Shown here: one piece after another, positions 45,538 through 57,758 of the stretch
Layout of the letters: the number at the start of each line of letters is the position of its first letter
Numbering within the stretch: the first letter of the stretch is position 1
DNA from: Phoronis australis
Lineage: Eukaryota; Phoronida; Phoronidae
Assembly: GCA_002633005.1 (NCBI GenBank)
Contig: NMRA01000072.1
Coordinates: forward strand, 795,957 to 859,956
DNA length: 64,000 nt
Direction: 5' to 3'
Notes under the pieces: generated by a model
The model's input: the letters and a program-made list of their open reading frames with translations, nothing else
Told to the model about the DNA's origin: nothing
Database searches by the model: none
Made by a program: the position numbers and the translations under genes

Positions 45538-45607
45538 CATGGGCGGCACACCATGGGGGACTGGAGGCTATAGCTCCACCACTTATTTCAGTGTTGCGCC
45601 ACCTATG
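45538..45607 (+). mobile_element. CATGGGCGGCGC element, copy 4
   Basis: Begins CATGGGCGGCACACCATGGG, with core GGAGGCTATAGCTCCACCAC and TTCAGTGTTGCGCCACCTATG at the right end; the terminal inverted repeat is preserved with a few changes. Confidence 0.75.
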
Positions 45608-45790
45608 TAAATGGGCAAATTCTTTTTGTGAATTACACGGCAATTGTTGGAAAAGACCATCCAGCAAGGACCTTAATAATTGTCATGAACTCATCATGTT
45701 GCTACAAGCACCTTGTAAGCATATTGAGATTCCATGGGAGGCCGTTTTTTTCTTTAATTCCTTCCAACTCGAACAAATACCTTCTGTGTC

Positions 45791-46045
45791 GTTGTTCGAG
45801 ATGAACTCACAGTTTGTTGTTGTTCGAGACGAACTCAGTTTGTTGTTGTTCGAGACGAACTCACAGTTTGTTGTTGTTCAAGACGAACTCACAGTTTGTT
45901 ATTGCTCAAGATGAACTCACAGTTTGTTATTGCTCAAGACGAACTCACACTTTGTTGTTGCTCGAGACAAACTCAGTTTGTTGTTGCTGGAGACAAGCTC
46001 ACAGTTTGTTATTGCTCGAGATGAATTGACACTTTGTTAATGCTT
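45791..46045 (+). repeat. 26-28-bp minisatellite, about nine units
   Basis: Degenerate head-to-tail copies of GAACTCACAGTTTGTTGTTG plus TTCGAGAC, with some units lacking two bases. The open frame across it is a consequence of repeat length, not a gene. It ends about 250 bp before the start codon of the RRM gene, in its likely promoter or 5' UTR. Confidence 0.85.
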
Positions 46046-46299
46046 GTGATCGTGCTCGATACGTTGATTTGTCTCAAATACAACCAGGCCACCGATAGAT
46101 AACAACTTTACTCCCTATACTATGTAATGGCGCCAGCTATGAATGTTCATTTGACAGTAATCGTGTCGAAGGCATTTGTCACAACAGTCAGAATCTTTCT
46201 TCTTTTGACCAGAAGTGACCGTTGTTATCATGCGGGTATTCCCATTTTTTACAAAACTTCACTCATTACACTGTATCCATTCCAGTTCTATGACTAGAG

Positions 46300-49200
46300 A
46301 TGTTCCGACCACAGTTTGGCAACCAGTCCTTTGTACAGAACAATGGCTTCAATTGTAATCCAGGATTCTCACAACCCAACCAATCGTCTTGGAGATTCAA
46401 TGGACCAGGTCAAGGCTTCAATCCACCGCAGGGGAACGGGGACTTTGCAGGTGCCACCTTTTCCGCACAGAACAATGAGATCAGTAACTTTACGTCTGCA
46501 AATGACCCCAAGTCGATTCATTCCAGAGTGTTTGTTGGTAATCTGAACACGATTCATTTGTCCAAAGAGGATATTAGAAAGATTTTCACCTCCTATGGCA
46601 GTGTTGGAGCTATATCTGTCCACAAGGGTTATGCATTTGTCCAGTATACCAACGTTTTTGAAGCTCGCCGGGCTGTCGCTGGTGAAGATCAGAAGATTTA
46701 TGCTGGGATGAAAATTGGTAGGAACAAGTGCTTATCTGCTCCCTTTTTAATTAATTTACTCAAACGCGAGTGTTGGTGATTTTGAAGCATTTTTTTCCAA
46801 GAAGTGTACTCGTCAAAAGTAAACCAGTCTTTTGCCTATGCTAATTCTATCCTTTTCTGGCATATACCTAAAAGTCTTCCCATATGATTTGCTGGCAATC
46901 AGATATACTTCTTCTCTTATTTCATTTTTTAATTTAATATTTAAAAAAGCTGTTTGAAACCCACCTTCAGTCAAAAATCAATTTTTTGATTAGGACTTCA
47001 TTATCGCTTAAACGTTTTACCTTCTCCAGTCCGACCTGGCGTGATCAACTGTTCACCTACTTAAAAGTACGTAAACAGTTTGTTGTTATACACACCACGT
47101 GCCGGGAGACCAAGTACGAAATGGATAACGGAAATCGAGTCAGTGGTTAAAGCATGTCGTGGGCATGAGATCAAAACAGTGAAATTTCAAATAACATCAA
47201 ATTGAGGAATTTGAGTAAGAATTTATCTCTTCACAACTTGCTGTGTTCGTGAACATAAAGTCACAGATGTGTGAGGTGACTCAGAGCATTCGTTTGCAAC
47301 AGTCGTATGCAGGCAGACGCACAACTCCCTCAGGATCAAAGTTACATTTTGTTATTCGTTTTCGTTTTCACTGGCATCTTTCTATCACATGTGCTCATTA
47401 TTATGATGACTTGGTGAATGACAGGACTGAGGATATATAGGGAGCTGCTCTGTCCCTTGCGGGAGGTTCGATTTGAGTGACAGCCCTGTAACCTCCGACC
47501 TCGGATAAGTAGTGAACTAATTTCCATGCTGTTGTGCAGTTCCAAGGTGGTTCTGCTAAATTTTATTTACAATAGTTTAAAGTTGACTGTTTTGACATGA
47601 ATTGATTGTTGCTAAATGGGGCTTTAATGTTTACTTTATGTTTGTTCTTTTTAAAACAGCTAGCCTAATGGTTAATTGTTTATGTTATCTTCCTTATACG
47701 GTAGGATATTCCTTGCTTTGATGAAGTCACCTGAACCAATATACTCTTACATCTTACTTTTCAGACTGCAACATTGTAACAGAGCCAAAAAATAAACATG
47801 CTTCCAAGAGACCCCGTAATAATGATAGGTAATTGATAAAAGGAATGGATAACGTGGAATGAAATGTTATTTTTAATGATTTTAGTCTAGATCTTAAAGA
47901 AGTTGTTTTGAATCGAACATTGCTTAAATCAAGAGTAACTCTTCAGTTTGTTCGAATAGGGTTAAACCAGTCAGAGCCATTTGTTGGCTCAATGCAAACT
48001 GGTATATGTATCATCAGAGTTTGCACTTTTAGTGAAGTTTAGAACTAGCATTAGGAGGAAATGGAGAAGTAAACAATTTCAACGTACATTTATTATTTTA
48101 TTGTCTGCAAAGAACATTTTTAAGACCATGTTATCTGTCAAGTTGGGTAGTCACAGGATTGACATCTTGTGACTGCAGGGCATTGGAAGAGCTTTCAATA
48201 GGTTTTTATGCGCCCACATTATGCCGTCATCCCTGTCTGTTTGTCCGTCCGTCCATCCGTCGTCTGCTGCTCTATCTACAAAACCCTGTGACGTGAAATT
48301 TTGCATGTGTTCCTTTCATGGATGGAACAGCGTGAGTGAACTTTCATAGGGATATGACTACCAGTGTGCCCCTAGTGGAAATTTTAGTTTTTTATGTTTA
48401 TCTCTGTATCTTCAAAGGTCCTCTATAAATTTTCATTAAATTTGGCAGATAGGCATCTGTGAGATGACGCTATCCTCTTGTTTTCGGATGGATTCAAGGT
48501 ATTTTATGCCACCTAGTGGCCATTTTTACTATTTTCGAGTTTTTTTTACTTCCGCCCCTCTATCAACCAAACCAGTCCTAGGATGATTGGGACAATTGGC
48601 ATTGATGTTCCTAATGGGAAGAGGACAGCTGACGATGATTTCCGGATGGCTCCAACAACAGTGGTTTCTTCTAGTGGCAGTATTGGTTGTTTTTTTTTGC
48701 ATCCATAGCCTTTTCTCCTAAACCCTGTGCAAGATCTTTGCTAAGTTTGGCAAGTGTATTATATAAAGGTGACAACAGGTGATGATGACTTTTGAGACAG
48801 ATCAAACAACAGCTGTGCCCCCTAGTGTCATTTTCCTCAGTCTATATTTTTGGAGTTCTTGGTCGGATTTGCATGAAATTTAGTATTAGATTTCTATTAA
48901 AGAGGTGATGACATCTTTCCATTTTCAGATGGATTTGATGTACCTCACGCCACCTTGTGGTCGATTTTATTGTTTTTATTCTGTTTTTGGCTTTTATCTC
49001 TCTGTCGGCCAACTCACTCTTAGGATGACTATGAAAATTGACGTGTATGTTCTTACTGGAAAGAGGATATGTGACGATGGTTTTTGGACAGCGCCCACTA
49101 CTGTGGTGCCTCCTGGTGGTTGTTTTATTTTCATTGCATCCTTGGCTGTTTCTTCTAAAACCTCTGCAGGATCTTTGTTAAATTTGGCAAGTGTATTTGC

Positions 49201-52200
49201 ATGAAGGTGATAATGGATGATGACAATGCTCGGGTAGATTTGACTCCCTCTATGCCCCCTAGGGGCAATTTTATTTTTCTCCTTTTTCTTTGGAGTTCAT
49301 CTATGGATTTCTCTGAAATTTGACAAATGTGTTTCTATTAAGCCGACAACTTTGCCTTTCCATTTTTGGACAGATTCAGCGTATTTTGCACCACCTAGTG
49401 GCAATTTTTATGATTTTGAAATTCATTTTTTAGTGTCTGCCTCTTTATCTGCTAAACTGTTGAAAGGACGATAAGGAATCATAGCAGTTGTGTTCCTGAT
49501 GAAAGGACCATGGCTGACATTGATTTTTGTGTGAATGTGACACCTGTGGCGTCCCCTAGTGGTAACTTAGTATTTTTTGCGACAATGGCTGCAGCTCCTG
49601 ATTTCTTTGCATGATGTTTGTGAACTTTCGCAGATATTTTCCTATAGATGTGACAATAGCTTGCTTTGGATCACTCTGACAACCGCTATTGCCCCCCATT
49701 GACAATTTTATTTCTTACCCTTTTCTTTTTTTCTTCTGAGTTCCTTGATGTTTTTTCAGGAACTTTTCTAAACAATTTTCTATTGTAAAGATGACAGCAT
49801 CTTTCCAATTTGTGATGGATTTGACATATTCTGTGCCACCTAGTGGTTATGTCAATTATGTTTTAGTCTTCTTTTTTGTCGTCTGCTTCTGTATTCACTG
49901 AACTGCTCTGACAGAGGATTGTCATGAAAATTAGCAGATGTGTTCCTACAGAGATGAGCATGTCTGTCTTAGATTTTCAGATGGGTCCAACTACTGTGGT
50001 GCCCCCAAGTGACATTATTTTCACACCTGCGGCTATACCTACGAAACTCTTTGCAAGACTATTCCTGTTCCTATTAAGCTGACAACAGATGGATGGATTC
50101 GACTACCGCTGTGCCTTTTTTTACTCCTGTCTCTGTATCTTTGGAGTTCCTTGTTGGATTTTCATGAAAGTTGACAAAATAGTTTTGTTATAGAGAGAAG
50201 ACGATGCTTTCCCAGTTTTGGACGACTTAGACATATTCTGTGCCATTTGATGGCCATTTTTATAATATTAAAAGCACCATTAGGAGCACACTGTTTGTGT
50301 TGCAGTCGTTGGCGCATTTCAATGCTCCGCATTGCTGTTGTTATGTTTTCAGTCAATGAAGTTTTGACATTTAAAGTATTTTTGCAAGTTACACGGTGAC
50401 AGAATTAACGGTGAGATATACGTATTCATAGCTGTCATTAATTGACTCTTTCCTTCACTTCCTTGGTCCGACAGCCGAGCTTCTGCACCCATCCGTCAAC
50501 TGGTGGCATTAGGAAGTGATGAACCCAGTGTAAAAGTAATCAAGACTAGTACCAAACCTACGAAAACGCCCAAAGGCATCACATCGTTCAAAGGTGTGTT
50601 GTGTTATTTTAGTTCTTAGAAATTAATTTATTAGATTCTGGTTTTACTGTGTTATCTGGATCTGGATCTGGATTGGGCAGAACAGCTTGTGTCTTTGACC
50701 GTAAACTATGCCCATGTTGTTTGTGGTGTTTGTTTATCTGAGCTGTCGATTCGAGTTGATGACGCTGGAGTGTGCATCAGAGATTTTCAATATTGAAAAT
50801 TGATGGGTGTGTATTTAGTCAAACGGAAGAATTCCCCAAAAGTACTATGATGTGTTGTTGGATTTTATGGCATCACTTGCATACTCCAAGACATGCTTGC
50901 CTTGTCATTGCAATTTCTTTCATTCCACACACCATTTCAATACTTCATTCAAATCGACTATGGCTTATCACGTACTTAAGGATGGTTGTGAATTTCTGAT
51001 TTCACTTTTTCCACCAGTGTACAAAACCTGTGTTTTAGAAAGGAGGGGGTCAGGGGTTTCTGCTAGAATATCCCTATGTCAGTGAGAAAAATCAAAATTC
51101 AAGATGTTTTTTTCGTTTTTTACATGCTATGAAGAAACAATCAGCGGTCTCAGTATTGCCGTGATTCTTTGACAGATCATCCAGTCTTTTTCATAGGGTT
51201 TGATGTATACATCTTGTTTAATGCAGGTGTGTAAAAATGTCAACATTTTTTGTACTCTTTCTGTGGGAGGGGGGATGTGTACATTTTTGTACTTTCGTGA
51301 AAATGGTTTTAGTTTTGAAGTGTCCTTAGTCTGGAAATTGATTTAGCCAGGGTTGGTCCAGTTTCAAGACAGCACAAGCATCTGCTTAGGGTCCCACATA
51401 GAGGACAATCTGCTGGGAATCCCCCTTCTTCTTATCAAATCTAGCTTACGGCCACCAAAGGTGAAGACCAGCCCTGGATTTGGTTGATCTTCTGTTTCAC
51501 ATGGGCTCATGCGTTTAATATGTTGATGTCATTTGTTTTAGATATTCTTATATGTGGCCAATGCAAGGCGCTATTCCCATCCTTGGAAGAACTCTCCGCT
51601 CACAAGTCAGGCGGCTGTCAGTTGNTAAAAATAGCATGCAAGTGTAAGGAGATCGCTTTAAAACTAGGTGAGATGGCATGTGTGGCAGTTGTTGGCCACT
51701 TCTGTAGCAAATGTTAAAAAATGTATTTCAAGAGACACATTGGTGAACATCCAGACTATGTACAATGTCATTTCAGTGGGCATAATGGTGAAGAAGATGC
51801 AATATGCTCTTGTAGTCTACGCTCAGTGTCATTTCAATTTTCACCTGTTCTCTCTCTTAAGCCATTTAGCCAGCCGCAACCTCTATGGCCAAAAGACAAC
51901 TCATTGGGTTTTATAGATTTTCCCATCTATAAATTTTTATTGTTCGAACGCTTCCAGTGTTTCATTGATTTCTAAGGAAGAACTTCAAAAATAAGTCCAA
52001 GATCTCCGCCAGACTGTCAGAATATGAAGGCGTCTATACATCGTATAAGCCTGATGATTTCCGGTGATATCGGAAGGGTTAGGTTCTATTTTGTGAGATC
52101 ATTGAGAGTTCTTCAGCATATCGTTTTCAGCCGTGCAACATCTGCTTTAGAGGGCCATGAAGAGTAAATAAGCAATGCTATTTCTATTTTGGAGACTCGA

Positions 52201-54945
52201 CAATAAAATGCATAATTCTCTTAAAATAGTTGTAAATGGTGAAAATAACTCTTGGACCTGAACTTATGAATATTGCAGGTTTGTTTTAACATGGAATATT
52301 TCATTTAATGCCAGCTGTAGTCAGTAGGCCCTAGAAACCAGTTTTGCATTGACGTAGAAGTCAGTTCAGTTACTGTATTATCTTCCTTCATGTTCCACAT
52401 CACACTAAATTGTACCAGAGCTTACAAGACTATGCTGCATTGATGTTAGTTAGAATGGTAAAGAAGGGTAGAGCATGCCACTATTTGGAGAGTAACATCC
52501 AGCATAGGCAACTACTGTACGTGCTAAAAACGATTGGGAAAAATGACCCGGAATTTTACCCATCATGATGACTGAATGTTGGCGGGATACTCACCCTGAC
52601 ATTGGAGTTCAAATGTAACTCACTGTCAGAGTAGCTGGAAGGAGGAGTTCATGTCCTATTTTGAGGGGTTTTAGGTTGGCTGATGTGTTTGTTGTAAAAC
52701 ATTGAAAGTGGTGGAAAATCTTGGAACTTGAGGTCGCGTTTGGCGAGTGAAGCATCTAAAACTTGAAGTCGTGTTTGCCGAGGTCAGTCACACTGAAGTC
52801 GCCTCAGGCAATCTGAGGTTGCTTTTGGTGAGTTGGTGTTCACCAAATCAGACCCTGCATGGAATCTTTCAGTTTATGTTGAAGTTGGTATGCCGCAGCA
52901 GCCAACTTGGAATTAATTGACAACTCAGTGCTGGTGCCTAACCTGGCTTGCCTTTTTGCAGCACAAGAACCATCCTGTTTCACTTGTGCTACCTGTCATG
53001 AAGAGTTCCCCAGTGGCTGGGATCTGTGTGTTCACTGTCAACACGAACATGGCATGTTGATTTATAAGGAGTCACGAGAGGTAAGTTCTGTCACTGCCTG
53101 GACTCTGATCATTCACCAACTGACAGCGATCTTGTATAAAATGGACAAGAGCCTAAAAAACAGTTAGGAGAAATACATTTTTTATTGGTCCAAGGCAAAT
53201 TGGACTGGATGAAATACGTTACGTCTTCAGCATTTCAGTGTGTTTTGGTTCTTTTTAGAGCCAAAGAGTGTTTAGATCACATGATTAGAACAGTATTATA
53301 TGATGAGAAAGCCTTAGTTTATGGTCCAGTCTCTCTGCTATGTAATTTGGAGGTTTTATCATTTTTCAGACTGAACCTGTTGATGCAACTGACACAGAAA
53401 ATGTGAGTAACTAATCAAATATGTGAGGTAACACGAAAAAGCGGATCAGACCTGCAGACAGATATCACAGGCCTTGAATTGAAACGTGAACCTGCTTTCA
53501 AGAGGTGAAACCCCAGTTTATCCAACAACAAGACTTCATGTAAATAGAAATAGAAAGTCTTTCATTGTAACCAGAATTGCCTGGTTTTGTCAGTGGTTCT
53601 TGACCTGGGTGCGAGACTCGTGGTATTTGCCCTGTCTTTCTATGTTCAGGTTCCTGTTTTGCAGGTGCAGGGCTAGCGTTTGCATGAGTGTGATTCCAGT
53701 TTGCAGGCCCAGTCCCCCTGTTCATGCTGTTCCCGAAATATGAATAATTCATTCGGTTGGAAATGAGAAGTATCTGATCTATCAATATATAGAAATTAGC
53801 TGATGCCCGTGTCATGCTCGGGTTCACTAAGACGGTGTACCTATTTTTGCCATTACCGGTAAGTCAAGACCTCATGAACCCGATCAATCATACACTGCCC
53901 AGGAATAAAATACAATAACCAATTTCAAAAGGGCACGAACAAAAAGGATTGAAACTGATGCCGTGAATATTTGTAAACACAAGGTAAAAACTTTCTAACT
54001 GTTCAGATGTCTCATAATTATCACTGTATTGTACTCAGTAGTAGCCCTCTTGCCATTTCTGCTTGATCAAAAATATAGCTCTGCATCGCTAATTAAAGTG
54101 CGTTGAGAATGTAATTATTATCTGTCAGAAAATACACCAAACTAACAGTGCCGCACGTGCTTTGGTTCAAAGAAAAGGAACACCTAAATTGAGTTTGTAT
54201 ATTTTAAAATTCTTATACGCACACGGTGCCTGAAGTAATTTGTGTATCGAGAAAAGGAATTTGTGGAACATTTTGTGGTTGAATGCTACACTGAGGTATC
54301 TCTGTTTTCATTCAATGAGTGAATAGTTTGTAACTAATAAAGTAGCATCTGTTCCTCGACAATTGTCATATACAGAACATTTTACTATTCAGTAAATATT
54401 AGTTACCTCTCCCTAGGGCGGAAAATTAGTAATTGAATCAAAGCAATAGCATTTGGTTCAAATTATCAACAGCCTGGAACCTTGCCATTTACTTAGGGCT
54501 AAGCAGCTTGTCATTAAATGTCAAGAATGACAACAGTTATACTCGTGTACGCTACGGTTGCAATTTTGAAATTCTCTAATTAGATTTATTATATCCAGTC
54601 ATAAGAGGCAGGTTGTCATAGCAATGTTGGTAATAAATCAACAGTAGTCTACACCAATGTATTAATAAATTTTCTCTGAATAACAAAGTCGCGTTATCAT
54701 GCATTGTTTTTCAGTGTTGAACTGCTGCGCCGTAAACTTTCCCTGTGGGCGTGTAACCAAACCCTTTTAATTGCAAATATTGTTTTTCTGTCTGCCAATT
54801 GAGCAAATAACAAAATTTATTAATTGGGCAATAACTTAATTTATTTTAAAAAAGTCTTATTTTTTGTTTTCAGGATGAGGATAGCACACTGAATTTAGAG
54901 AGTGATGATTTGGATGACAAGGTTGAAAAGAAAAGTGATGTCTAA
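46300..54945 (+). CDS. hnRNP C/RALY-type RRM protein with two zinc fingers, seven coding exons
   Basis: Coding exons: 46300-46717, 47765-47828, 50475-50593, 51542-51667, 52962-53080, 53370-53402, 54874-54945. All phases join, giving 316 residues. The N-terminus (1-70) is Asn/Gln/Gly/Phe-rich and probably disordered. The RRM (about 75-147) has RNP2 VFVGNL and RNP1 KGYAFVQY, and continues 'CNIVTEPKNKHASKRPR', the closest pattern I know being hnRNP C/RALY. A C-x2-C-x12-H-x4-C finger (about 204-226, 'CGQCKALFPSLEELSAHKSGGC' region) and a C-x2-C-x12-H-x4-H finger (about 248-270) follow. The tail is acidic ('ESDDLDDKVEKKSDV'). Role inferred: nuclear pre-mRNA binding. The n at 51625 lies in exon 4 and behaves as one ordinary base. 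A CAG at 46285 suggests a spliced 5' UTR. Confidence 0.85.
48203..50260 (+). repeat. CTCF-motif higher-order repeat (~441 bp, three ~147-bp modules)
   Basis: In intron 2 of the RRM gene, sense to it. The head TTTATGCGCCCACATTATGC and a GTCCGTCCGTCC-type tract are followed by modules in the order C, A, B, C, A, B. Type-A motifs start at 48508 (GCCACCTAGTGG, perfect core), 48949 (GCCACCTTGTGG), 49390 (ACCACCTAGTGG) and 49834 (GCCACCTAGTGG, perfect), spaced 441, 441 and 444 bp; a decayed one is near 50241. Type C motifs (GCCCCCTAGTG-like) are near 48370, 48822, 49256 and 49690. Type B motifs (CTTCTAGTGG, CTCCTGGTGG, CCCCTAGTGG) are near 48668, 49108 and 49552. No coding capacity beyond chance frames. 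Confidence 0.85.
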
Positions 54946-55105
54946 GATCTCAATGTGCGATGAAGGTTCTCATCTTGTAGTTGAATACAATTGTCGTGTT
55001 TTATTTGTTTTATCTTGTTTAAGAACCAGTCATTGTGATTGGTAAAGTTTAAATAAGCTGGTTATTGTGTACCTTGTAAGTTCACGTGCACGTTGCCATT
55101 TTAAC

Positions 55106-55111
55106 ATTAAA
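55106..55111 (+). promoter_or_regulatory. probable poly(A) signal of the RRM gene
   Basis: ATTAAA (a common variant of AATAAA) 161 bp after the stop codon on the same strand. Confidence 0.4.
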
Positions 55112-55114
55112 AAT

Positions 55115-56270
55115 ACAGTAACTCTCTCTGCATGTTTTTTTATGAATTGATTTCAGTTAAGGTGGAAATTCTTTGGTTTGGGACAGTGGAAAAATGAATA
55201 TCTCAAGGTTATCCCAAATTTGAGAAATTGGGCATCCCAAAATCAAGGCCTCTAGTAGCAGCTTTTAATCATGTTTAGAAAACATGTTAACTTACTTTTT
55301 ATGACCCTTAGGCAGACATGTACTGGTCTGTAATAAGAGAGATATGATACATGCAAAAATCCCCAAATCCCGTATTTCAGAATCAGGAAAATGCAATTTC
55401 AGCTTCGATTTTGATGTCCCAAATTTTGGAGACTGTCTCAAATTAGAGAATTTTTATCATATTCATTTGCACTTTTAGTTGCGTTTTCTTGTTCAGTATT
55501 TTATTCACGAAAATAATTACATTAATGAAACAGCAAGTATACAGTTCCATACACATTCATTACTTGTTTCATCCTATGTACCGACAAACAACTTTATCCA
55601 AGACCATTCTATTCTCAATTTCTTTCGGCATGTTAAATAACAACACATAAAATTTGGCAGCAAACCGATTTTCTCCACTGAGTAATGGGCATCAAACTGG
55701 TTCTCAAAATCCTAGGCTGTTTTACAAGGTTTGGAATTTTGCTCATTAAGAGGATTTCCTATTTGGTTTAGATTTCCTTTTATTTGATTTCCAGTTTCCT
55801 CCTTTTTTCGTCTCTTTTATAATTAATTTGACTTTATTGAAGCAAAACCTTTATTTCAGTAGGCCACATGAAGTGAATCTGGTGTCCGTAAATTTCCATA
55901 AATGGCCAGACTTTTTATAACAGACTTGTAGTTGATAAATATGCATGCCTCACTTTGATATTTCATTGAGATCATGCAGATTGGTATATTTCCTGGACAT
56001 GATCCAGCTATTTATCAGCTGATAGTGCATAGATACCCGTTACTGAAGAATGGTTTTAGTATTGAACAGTGCACGTACCTATCGCCGCACCATCAACTGT
56101 TATCAAAACACTCAGTCCTGTCACAGGATTTGATCCTTGGTCATCTGATTCACATGATGCAGCCACAAGATACGTTTGCTATGGGAATGGTTTTTTGGGC
56201 TGGTCATTAAATCTAAGACATGCTGCACAAGATTTTTCAGCACTGCCACTGTATTTAGTGGTCAGGTCAC
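55115..56270. other. gap between convergent genes
   Basis: No exon recognised on either strand. The plus-strand frame 55974-56210 has no similarity I can name. Confidence 0.45.
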
Positions 56271-56286
56271 AGAACTGTTTATTGAT

Positions 56287-56546
56287 TTAGGGTAATTGCA
56301 ATGAATTGGAAAGAAATGAGAATATGTGGTGACCGAGAAATGTAAATGGTGTCTTAACTTGCACAGAAGTACCCCCTTGCTTAGATTTAGAGCACAATAT
56401 TTCATCTTCTTTATCTGAACTAAAAACACTGTCCCCTGATGATGTAAATGGTGCCTTAACTTGCACAGAAGTAGCCCCTTGCTTAGATTTAGAGCACAAT
56501 ATTTCATCTTCTTTATCTGAACTAAAAACACTGTCCCCTGATGATT
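56287..56546 (-). CDS. CTCF: possible alternative last exon of CTCF, with a 34-codon duplication
   Basis: A 102-bp sequence is present twice in tandem (56342-56443 and 56444-56545) with about two differences. On the minus strand both copies are open in one frame. An acceptor TCTGTGTTACAG precedes 56546, and the frame ends in TAA at 56287 with AATAAA 8 bp further on. The phase fits CTCF exon G (G|AA), giving 'ESSGDSVFSSDKEDEILC...' twice and a hydrophobic end. It could therefore be an alternative acidic C-terminus. Against this, the same AATAAA may simply end the ordinary CTCF transcript, making this block 3' UTR; the two base differences alone cannot prove coding. Confidence 0.35.
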
Positions 56547-57758
56547 CTGTAACACAGAGTGGATTTATACTATAAGATGTGGAAACTTGCCAACAGAAGA
56601 CGCATTAGCAGCATTGAATGCACAAAAACAACAACTATTCCATTCATAAACATGATATTACATCCTGTTTCAGTCAAGAACATCAACACTTGACAATGCT
56701 ATCTTTTTAATTAACATTTCAATCGTACCTACATAACCACTTATAAAATTCACGTTTACTACCAAAACTTGACCAGTAACATTAAAATTTACACAGTATT
56801 TGAATTCACTTGAATTTTATATTCGGTATTCTGGTACTTAAAACAATAATCACGAAGAACTGTACTTACTTTCAACTGTACAAAGAAATGCGAATTCAAT
56901 GAGGTCAGGACAGGATATGTAAACCTGTTAGATTTCAAACAGTGGTAATAATGTTATCAAATGCTATGGCCAGCACTAAGAGGTTCCAACCACATTGCAA
57001 CAAAACAGTACAGAACTAAACCTAATGAAAAACTACTGTTTCATGCATCATTCCAGAGACATTACTGTATTCTGTCACGTAAACGCCACATTAAGTTTTC
57101 CAGAATGCAGGAAGTTGAGGATAGACATTAACACTGCCATGGGTATTTATACACGCTTGAGCAAACGCACACAAATTGAGTATATGCACTCATGACATCT
57201 TTACATTGTTCTATTACTCCAGCACTCACTTTCCCAGCGTGTTTATCAAGAAATGTGGTAAATGCAACCATTCGAAGACATTTAATACAATCTGCATTGG
57301 GATGATTCATGAAATTCCAGGGTCATGGATGTTTAAGGAATTTGCGGGTGTTAAAAATCGAGCACCCATGGGCACTTCATGAACTTCAGTCCAAAGCTGG
57401 AGGCATTTAAATGACAGAATACGGCACTATTACTTAATACATTAAACCACTCTGTACATTGTGAAGAGACACAGAACAAGAAACCAAGCTACAAAGCTAT
57501 TTACAACTACAAATACTATTTGGAATTAGGAAATGTTGCATTAGACAAGCTCAGTTATTCAGGGGTGGGCAAGCACGTTTCATATCTAGTTAACAGACAG
57601 ACAATAAAATCATAGACAAAACAAATTTACACCCACTAAACAATAAAATCATGCTAAAGCAACACACAATCCTGTGACTACAAGGCTATTATGTACAACT
57701 GTTAAAAAACGCTCAAGTATCCACTAACGCAGTAAATGGCTGGCACAATGAACTAGAT

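Noticed and set aside
45504-45914. 136-residue plus-strand frame
   Set aside because: Runs through a small mobile element and then the minisatellite; open only because repeat units lack stops in that frame.
45791-46045. CRISPR-like array
   Set aside because: Head-to-tail units without unique spacers in a eukaryotic genome; a plain minisatellite.
48905-49204. 99-residue plus-strand open frame
   Set aside because: Covers two repeat modules of the 441-bp array; no domain and not kept open in the neighbouring unit.
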